Shown: positions 59,126 through 64,000 of the stretch, one piece after another | Layout of the letters: every line of letters begins with the position of its first letter | Numbering within the stretch: position 1 is the stretch's first letter | Source of the DNA: Fibrella arboris | GTDB lineage: Bacteria > Bacteroidota > Bacteroidia > Cytophagales > Spirosomataceae | Direction: 5' to 3' | Length of the DNA stretch: 64,000 bases | Assembly: GCF_041321095.1 (NCBI RefSeq) | Contig: NZ_JBGGWE010000006.1 | Span: forward strand, 248,001 to 312,000 | Program-made: the position numbers and the translations under genes | Notes under the pieces: generated by a model | The model's database searches: none | What the model saw: only the letters and a program-made list of their open reading frames with translations | What the model was told of the DNA's origin: nothing

Positions 59126-61825
59126 TTACCTGTTCAAAAACGCCTGCAACGACGCGATTTTCGATTCGGCGTCGGTGGCTTTCTGGCGTTCGCGTTCTAC
59201 AACGTCGGCTTTGGCATTGGCGACAAACCGCTCGTTTGCGAGTTTCTTCATTACTGAATCGCGGAAACCGATCAGGTAATCCAGCTCCTGTTGCGCCTTT
59301 TCTTTCTCCTGCTCTTCGTCGAGCTGATCGGCCAGATCAATAAAGAATTCGTCGCCTTTGATCAGGAACGAAGTCGCATTCTCTGGCCGGGCTGCGTTCA
59401 GCTTCTCCGACACGTAGTCAATCGCAGGTACGTTCGCCATTTTCTGAATCAGCCCTTCCAGCACTTTAAACCGATCGGGTGTAGTGGTCCGAATCGACAG
59501 CGGCAATTCTACCTTCGGCGCAATTTGCTTGGCGTTGCGAATATTCCGAATGCTGGTCACGATCTCGAACAGCGTATCAAAATCAGCCAGTATACCCGTA
59601 TCGATCGAGGCGGCTTTCGGGAAGGTAGCCGTACACAGGCTTTCACCAGGCTGACGGTCGCGAATATCCTGCCAGATTTCTTCGGTGATGAACGGCATGA
59701 ACGGGTGCGTCAGGGCCATCAGCCGCTCGAAGAAGTTGATCGTAGCCAGGTACGTTGCCTCGTCGATAATACCGCTATAATTCCCGTCGGCGTCTTTTTC
59801 GGTGTATTCCGTCGGCTTGATCAGTTCGAGGTATTGCGAACAGAAATCGTCCCAGATCAGCTTGTAGATGCTCTGAAGTGCATCCGAAATACGGAATTTG
59901 CTGAAATGACCTTCAATCTCAACCAGCGTTTGGTTCAGTTTAGCTTCGAACCATTGGATGGGCAATTGCTGACGCGCGTGTAGAGCCGCAAGATTTTGCG
60001 GCTCTACACGCGTCAGCAATGCGCCTGCGTCAGCCACCGTCCAGCCTTTCACCAGTCTAAACGCGTTCCAGATTTTGTTGCAGAAGTTACGGCCCTGTTC
60101 GCAGAGTTTTTCGTCGAACAGCAGGTCGTTCCCGGCGGCGGCGCTGAAGAGCATACCCGTCCGAACGCCATCGGCGCCGAACTGGTCGATCAGTACGAGC
60201 GGGTCGGGTGAGTTGCCGAGTTGCTTCGACATTTTGCGGCCCTGCTTGTCGCGGACCATCCCCGTGAAATACACGTTTTTGAACGGCCGTTCGCCCCGGA
60301 ACTCGAAGCCCGCCATCGCCATCCGGGCAACCCAGAAGAAGATAATATCGAAGCCCGTAACGAGGTCGTTGGTGGGGTAGTAGTAACTGATCTCGTCGTT
60401 GTCGGGGTGGCGGATGCCGTCGAATACCGAAATGGGCCACAGCCACGACGAGAACCAGGTATCCAGCACATCGTCGTCCTGGGTGAGGTCAGCTTCGGTC
60501 ATGGCGAAGAGCAGTTTCTCGTGCTGCACTTTCCGAAGCGCCTCGCGCTTGTTTTTGGCCACAATGACGGTGCCATCCTGCATGTAGAACGCCGGAATGC
60601 GCTGCCCCCACCATAACTGGCGACTGATACACCAGTCGTGAGGCTGCTCCATCCACGAGCGGTACATGTTCTTGTACTTAGGCGGTACCAGCGCAATGTC
60701 GTCGGTCATGACTGCATTCAGCGCCGGTTTGGCGATATCCTGCATTTTCAGGAACCACTGCAACGACAGCTTCGGCTCAATGACGGCGTTGGTCCGTTCC
60801 GAGAAGCCCACGTTCGACTTGTACTCCTCTACTTTTTCCAGATTGCCCGACTCTTCCAGCCTCTTCAGAATCGCCTTCCGGGCCGCAAACCGATCCATAC
60901 CGACCAGGATCTGCGCCTTCTCGTTCAGCGTGCCATCGTCGTTGAGCAGGTCAATAACAGGCAGGTTGTGCTTGATACCCAGTTCGTAGTCGTTCGGGTC
61001 GTGGGCGGGCGTCACTTTCAGGCACCCCGTTCCGAAGTCGATCGTTACGTAATCGTCCGTAATGATCGGAATCTCCCGGCCAATCAGCGGAATACGTGCC
61101 TTTTTACCATGCAGGTGGGCATACCGTTCGTCGGTTGGGTTTACGGCGATGGCGGCATCAGCCATGATCGTTTCGGGCCGAACGGTGGCAATGATAACGT
61201 GGTCGTCGCTGCCTACGATTTCGTACTTGATGTAGCAGAGTTTCTGCTGCACCTCTTTTGTGATTACTTCCTCATCCGATACGGCGGTTTTGCCCTGCGG
61301 ATCCCAGTTTACCATACGAACACCCCGGTAGATCTGGCCTTTATTATAGAGGTCAACAAACACGTCGATCACCGATTCGTACAGGGCGGGATCCATTGTG
61401 AAGCGGGTACGGTCCCAATCGCAGGAGGCGCCGAGTTTGCGGAGCTGTTGCAGGATGATGCCACCGTACTTCTCCTTCCACTCCCAGGCGTAGGCCAGAA
61501 ACTCGTCGCGGCTCAGGTCTTTTTTATCAATGCCCCGTTCCTTCAGCATATTCACCACTTTGGCTTCGGTGGCAATACTGGCGTGGTCGGTGCCCGGCAC
61601 CCAGCAGGCATTTTTTCCTTCCATCCGGGCTTTGCGAATCAGCACGTCCTGAATGGTATTGTTGAGCATATGGCCCATGTGCAGCACGCCCGTTACGTTG
61701 GGCGGCGGAATCACGATGGTATACGGCTCACGCTCGTCGGGCGTAGAGGTAAATAGCTTATTATCAAGCCAATACTGGTACCATTTGGCTTCAATATCGG
61801 TGGGTGAATATGTCTTTGCAATCAT
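59126..61825 (-). CDS. valS: Valyl-tRNA synthetase
   Basis: 899 aa from ATG 61825 (MIAKTYSPTDIEAKWY); a GTG eight codons upstream is possible. Class I signature PPNVTGVLHMGHML (HIGH equivalent MGHM) and GRKMSKQLGNSPDP (KMSKS); the editing domain is present around TVRPETIMADAAIAVNP; the C-terminal coiled coil LADQLDEEQEKEKAQQELD is typical of ValRS. It charges tRNA-Val. An unusual 56-base palindrome lies within the reading frame at 59965-60020, encoding part of the segment LLTRVEPQNLAALHARQQL, where the anticodon-binding domain begins. Confidence 0.97.
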   Translation of the reverse strand: MIAKTYSPTDIEAKWYQYWLDNKLFTSTPDEREPYTIVIPPPNVTGVLHMGHMLNNTIQDVLIRKARMEGKNACWVPGTDHASIATEAKVVNMLKERGIDKKDLSRDEFLAYAWEWKEKYGGIILQQLRKLGASCDWDRTRFTMDPALYESVIDVFVDLYNKGQIYRGVRMVNWDPQGKTAVSDEEVITKEVQQKLCYIKYEIVGSDDHVIIATVRPETIMADAAIAVNPTDERYAHLHGKKARIPLIGREIPIITDDYVTIDFGTGCLKVTPAHDPNDYELGIKHNLPVIDLLNDDGTLNEKAQILVGMDRFAARKAILKRLEESGNLEKVEEYKSNVGFSERTNAVIEPKLSLQWFLKMQDIAKPALNAVMTDDIALVPPKYKNMYRSWMEQPHDWCISRQLWWGQRIPAFYMQDGTVIVAKNKREALRKVQHEKLLFAMTEADLTQDDDVLDTWFSSWLWPISVFDGIRHPDNDEISYYYPTNDLVTGFDIIFFWVARMAMAGFEFRGERPFKNVYFTGMVRDKQGRKMSKQLGNSPDPLVLIDQFGADGVRTGMLFSAAAGNDLLFDEKLCEQGRNFCNKIWNAFRLVKGWTVADAGALLTRVEPQNLAALHARQQLPIQWFEAKLNQTLVEIEGHFSKFRISDALQSIYKLIWDDFCSQYLELIKPTEYTEKDADGNYSGIIDEATYLATINFFERLMALTHPFMPFITEEIWQDIRDRQPGESLCTATFPKAASIDTGILADFDTLFEIVTSIRNIRNAKQIAPKVELPLSIRTTTPDRFKVLEGLIQKMANVPAIDYVSEKLNAARPENATSFLIKGDEFFIDLADQLDEEQEKEKAQQELDYLIGFRDSVMKKLANERFVANAKADVVERERQKATDAESKIASLQAFLNR
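59965..60020. repeat. In-frame palindrome inside valS
   Basis: Arms 59965-59991 and 59996-60020 are complementary throughout (ATTGCTGACGCG, TGTAGAGCCGCAA) except for a two-base CG bulge in the left arm, with a 4-base loop GATT. About 25 paired bases is far more than codon chance gives. The reading frame passes through it as about 19 codons (LLTRVEPQNLAALHARQQL). Confidence 0.88.
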
Positions 61826-61881
61826 GCCGTCTGATGGGGCCGGGGCCACGTTAAGGCCGCAAAAATACGAATTTTATACGG

Positions 61882-61957
61882 GTACGTGGGCAACACGATA
61901 GTACGCGGATTAAATGGATTGAACAGATTGACGTGTGCCATCGTGTTGTCCGCGTAC
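61882..61957. repeat. Hairpin with nonamer array in the YceI / valS gap
   Basis: GTACGTGGGCAACACGATAG (61882-61901) matches the complement of 61938-61957 at 17 of 20 positions. The 36-base loop contains three 9-base units, GGATTAAAT GGATTGAAC AGATTGACG (61907-61933). It lies between the YceI terminator and the valS start, in valS's upstream region. Confidence 0.7.
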
Positions 61958-61974
61958 TTATCACCGCCACCAAC

Positions 61975-62006
61975 AAAAAAGCCGACACGTTGAAACGCGT
62001 CGGCCT
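61975..62006 (-). terminator. Terminator of the YceI gene
   Basis: On the minus strand AAGGCCGACGCG...CGTGTCGGC is followed by a run of T (A6 at 61975-61980 on the plus strand). Stem of about 8 bp with one mismatch, 35 bases after the stop. Confidence 0.85.
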
Positions 62007-62040
62007 TGATGTATAAGGACGTACCTGGATTGACCAGCTA

Positions 62041-62625
62041 CTACTGAGCAGCCTGCTTGGCGAATTCACCGGCGGCTTTCAGTTCTACTTCTTCACTAAC
62101 GGTAGTACCGCCGGGCGATCCTACGCCGAAATCAGTCCGTTTGATGGTGCCGTTCAGTTTCAGGCCTACTTTCTCCTGCTCTTTGCCGCCCATCCCTTTC
62201 ATTTTAACGGGACCCGTTACAAACGCGTCCAGCGTAACGGGCTTCGTTACACCGTGCATGGTCAGGTCGCCCGTCAGTTTATATTTTTTACCTTCCACTT
62301 TCTTGAACGAAGTGCTCTTGAACGTCAGGGTTGGAAATTTGGCGGCATCGAAGAAATCAGGGCTTTTCAGATGCCCATCGCGGCGCTCGCTGTCGGTATT
62401 GATTGAGTTAACATCGGCAGTCAGTTCGATAACGGCGTCTGACAGATCCTCTTTCGATGAGGTGATCTTGGCATCGAACGTTTTGAAGTTGCCGTCAACT
62501 TCCGACAGCAGCAGGTGAGTAACCGAGAAGCCAACCCGAGAGTGACCTTTGTCAACATTCCAGGTTTGCGCATTGGCAGCCGACAGGGTCAGCAGGGCTG
62601 CTACGGGGATGAGTAGAAATTTCAT
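62041..62625 (-). CDS. YceI family periplasmic protein
   Basis: 194 aa from ATG 62625, which starts a signal peptide (KFLLIPVAALLTLSAANAQ); the open frame continues upstream without support. The YceI lipocalin-like beta barrel is clear: WNVDKGHSRVGFSVTHLLLS, then FPTLTFKSTSF, LTMHGVTKPVTLDAFV and GTIKRTDFGVGSP. Family members bind polyisoprenoid or similar lipids in the periplasm. Stand-alone between two terminators. Confidence 0.93.
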   Translation of the reverse strand: MKFLLIPVAALLTLSAANAQTWNVDKGHSRVGFSVTHLLLSEVDGNFKTFDAKITSSKEDLSDAVIELTADVNSINTDSERRDGHLKSPDFFDAAKFPTLTFKSTSFKKVEGKKYKLTGDLTMHGVTKPVTLDAFVTGPVKMKGMGGKEQEKVGLKLNGTIKRTDFGVGSPGGTTVSEEVELKAAGEFAKQAAQ

Positions 62626-62683
62626 GCGATTAAAAGAAGTTAGATTCTTAAACAAAAGACGGATTACTTTCTGACAGAAAAAA

Positions 62684-62716
62684 ATATGTGTCGATACACA
62701 AGTTCCTTGTGTCGAC
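62684..62716 (-). terminator. Terminator of the TlpA-like gene
   Basis: On the minus strand GTCGACACAA...TTGTGTATCGAC (62690-62716) is followed by CACATATTTTTTT. About 11 paired bases with one bulge and a 4-base loop. It lies about 65 bases after the stop of the thioredoxin-like gene. Confidence 0.75.
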
Positions 62717-62782
62717 GTACGCACTTGTTTCGTCCACGGTGAGCACGCAGTTGTGTGGCCGTAACCGGCGAAGCTTAAGCAA

Positions 62783-64000
62783 TTATTCGGCCAGAAGTTT
62801 ATCGATCAACCGGTTAAATTCACCTACGTACTGATCATAATAAACGCCCGTACCCGGTCCCGAAAAACCAGTGTGAATGTGGCGTACTGTTCCCTTTTTA
62901 TCGATGAAGATCGTTGTCGGAAACGCCACCACGCTGCTCAGGGCTGGTAATGACTTCGCCGCTTCGATTTTGTTATTGGTTCCGGCCAGCAATACGGGAT
63001 ACTGGATCTGGAATCGTTCGCTCATCCGTTTCAGCTTTGGTCCCGACTCAGCCAGATCGGCCGTTTTCTCGAACGCCAACCCCGCCACTTCAACGCCACG
63101 CGCTTTGTTTTTGACATACCAGGGGGCCAAAAATTTGGTCTCATCCATGCAATTCGGGCACCACGACCCCATAATCTGCACCACCGTTACCTTGCCTTTA
63201 AACTGCGGATCGGTCAGCGACACCGTCTTTCCCGAAGCATCCGGGAAGGCAAACGTGAATTTCTGACCGGGTTTCAGGTACGTTAGTTTGGCTGGATCAG
63301 GCAACGAAGCCTTGGGATCGAGGCGGGCCGTCCAGGTTTCGCGATAAGTTGGGCCGGAATGGAAAACACCGGTTAGGGTCTGGTTCGGGCCTTCTTTCGC
63401 GCCTCCACGCCGGGCGTCTCCACGCCGGGCTTTAAACAAAAATGCATGGCCGCCATCGAAGCAGGAGAGCAGCAGGCTGTCGCCGAAGGCATTACCAGCC
63501 AGGTACCGGTAATCGCCGGTGGGGGTCAGGAACGTACCTGTCACCTCATTGCCCTTCTGCGCAAATACACCTACAGCAACGGTGGTATCGCCCGGCGCAC
63601 CATCGTTGCCTGCGGCCCGGAACACCGTTTGCCATTTACCCGACAGGTCGCCCGACGGAGCTACGCCCGCAGGTACGTTGAAGCGGCTGGCTTCACCAAA
63701 GCGGGCGCTGAAGGGTACGAGCTGAAACTGATCGTTCACGCGCCGCTTGCGCCACGTACCGGTTAGCCTGTCACCGTCTACTTTCGCCACCAGTTCCGAC
63801 TCGAACAGCCCCATCGGCATGTGCAGGGTATCGCCTTGCAGCGTTGCCTCGTCCATAGGCAAGCGTTCGGCTCCGTTGATGGCGAAAACCGTGTACTTGC
63901 CCGCCTTTGCGGCTGGTTTGATGTCAAGGCCAAAGGGGAGCTGGCCACCGCTGGTTTCCAGGGCAGCCCGCCATATGCCCGTTTTCACCGTTGTGGCCGA
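62783..64000 (-). CDS. TlpA/AhpC-TSA-like thioredoxin with N-terminal beta domain, 5' end off the window
   Basis: At least 405 aa, open to the right edge. The C-terminal 150 residues are a TlpA-type thioredoxin fold with QIMGSWCPNCMDETKFL (CxxC motif WCPNC) and cis-Pro region SSVVAFPTTIFIDKKG. The N-terminal 240 residues are a beta-rich domain with repeated GDxLxGT turns (GDTLHMPMGLFES, DRLTGTWRKR, VTGTFLTPTGDY) common to Bacteroidota thiol:disulfide proteins of unknown partner. A tandem 15-base repeat at 63402-63430 adds ARRGDARRGGA. Presumably periplasmic, but the signal peptide is outside the window. Confidence 0.88.
   Translation of the reverse strand, partial: SATTVKTGIWRAALETSGGQLPFGLDIKPAAKAGKYTVFAINGAERLPMDEATLQGDTLHMPMGLFESELVAKVDGDRLTGTWRKRRVNDQFQLVPFSARFGEASRFNVPAGVAPSGDLSGKWQTVFRAAGNDGAPGDTTVAVGVFAQKGNEVTGTFLTPTGDYRYLAGNAFGDSLLLSCFDGGHAFLFKARRGDARRGGAKEGPNQTLTGVFHSGPTYRETWTARLDPKASLPDPAKLTYLKPGQKFTFAFPDASGKTVSLTDPQFKGKVTVVQIMGSWCPNCMDETKFLAPWYVKNKARGVEVAGLAFEKTADLAESGPKLKRMSERFQIQYPVLLAGTNNKIEAAKSLPALSSVVAFPTTIFIDKKGTVRHIHTGFSGPGTGVYYDQYVGEFNRLIDKLLAE
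63402..63430. repeat. 15-base tandem repeat in the TlpA-like gene
   Basis: CTCCACGCCGGGC occurs twice with a 15-base period (63402-63416 and 63417-63430), in frame as ARRGD ARRGG. The junction also gives the short palindrome GGCGTCTCCACGCC. Confidence 0.75.

Noticed and set aside
60638..61756. A 372-codon open frame on the plus strand opposite valS, and similar long frames opposite ilvD (4643-5329), czcA (48270-49145) and the large TonB receptor (19377-20216)
   Set aside because: Each lies antisense to a strongly conserved gene, has no family-like motif and a composition that follows from the codon bias of the real gene. They are shadows.
1..64000. tRNA or rRNA genes, prophage, integrase, attachment sites, complete insertion sequences
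   Set aside because: No transposase, integrase or phage structural motif was seen in any frame, and no cloverleaf or rRNA core sequence in the gaps I read.

Overview
The window looks like ordinary chromosome from a member of the Bacteroidota, most likely Cytophagales of the Spirosoma/Fibrella kind. The grounds are a TonB receptor paired with a DUF4249 lipoprotein, a C-terminal type IX secretion sorting domain, a type-B L31 protein, a Bacteroidota-type one-piece SdhC, a small protein with the family's Cys-rich N-terminal module, a near absence of Shine-Dalgarno motifs and a moderately GC-rich sequence. I see no complete IS element, prophage, CRISPR array, rRNA or tRNA.

Layout. 1-5800 (minus strand) is a branched-chain amino acid cluster in the order ilvD, a decayed antitoxin/PIN pair, an O-methyltransferase, ilvB, a frameshifted four-helix-bundle (IVP) gene, ilvN and the first 17 codons of ilvC. 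6056-11379 holds uridine kinase, a tiny membrane protein, a TonB receptor/DUF4249 pair and a TraB/GumN protein. 11457-18857 holds an unknown secreted protein, two tandem PPK2 kinases, msrA, a multi-PAS histidine kinase and a mannose-1-phosphate guanylyltransferase. 19188-27665 holds a large TonB receptor, a T9SS cargo protein, upp, a Wzi-like outer-membrane protein and gmhA. 27667-30465 holds a phosphotransferase and acyl-CoA dehydrogenase pair plus a small membrane protein. 30623-37757 is a TetR-outer membrane factor-adaptor-RND multidrug efflux operon. 39113-42638 is sdhCAB. 42825-50291 has a carbohydrate-porin-like protein divergent from a czcCBA metal efflux operon. 50374-64000 holds a small permease-like protein, a cold-shock protein, a secreted endonuclease/exonuclease/phosphatase-fold enzyme, a small AT-rich gene cluster with one broken member, nrdA, rpmE2, an FkbM methyltransferase, valS, a YceI protein and a TlpA-like thioredoxin running off the edge.

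The strongest unexplained signal is in the gaps between genes. In four separate operons (ilv, RND efflux, sdh, czc) six intercistronic gaps of about 90-125 bp are almost entirely filled by an inverted repeat whose arms are short tandem units: heptads TTTRCYG or TTTCARG, or octads GYGAAAGR. A related nonamer array lies in the loop of a hairpin between the YceI gene and valS. Other palindromic repeats follow ilvN and udk (two copies of one family), separate the acyl-CoA dehydrogenase from the phosphotransferase, and sit at the 3' end of the porin gene. One palindrome lies inside the valS reading frame. A short motif, GGTACGT/ACGTACC, occurs about 70 times by hand count, some nine-fold above chance and evenly on both strands. 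The IVP gene in the ilv operon is bracketed by the heptad arrays, which may link that gene family to the repeats.

No obviously new enzyme system stands out; the novelty is mainly in this repeat architecture and in several gene remnants.
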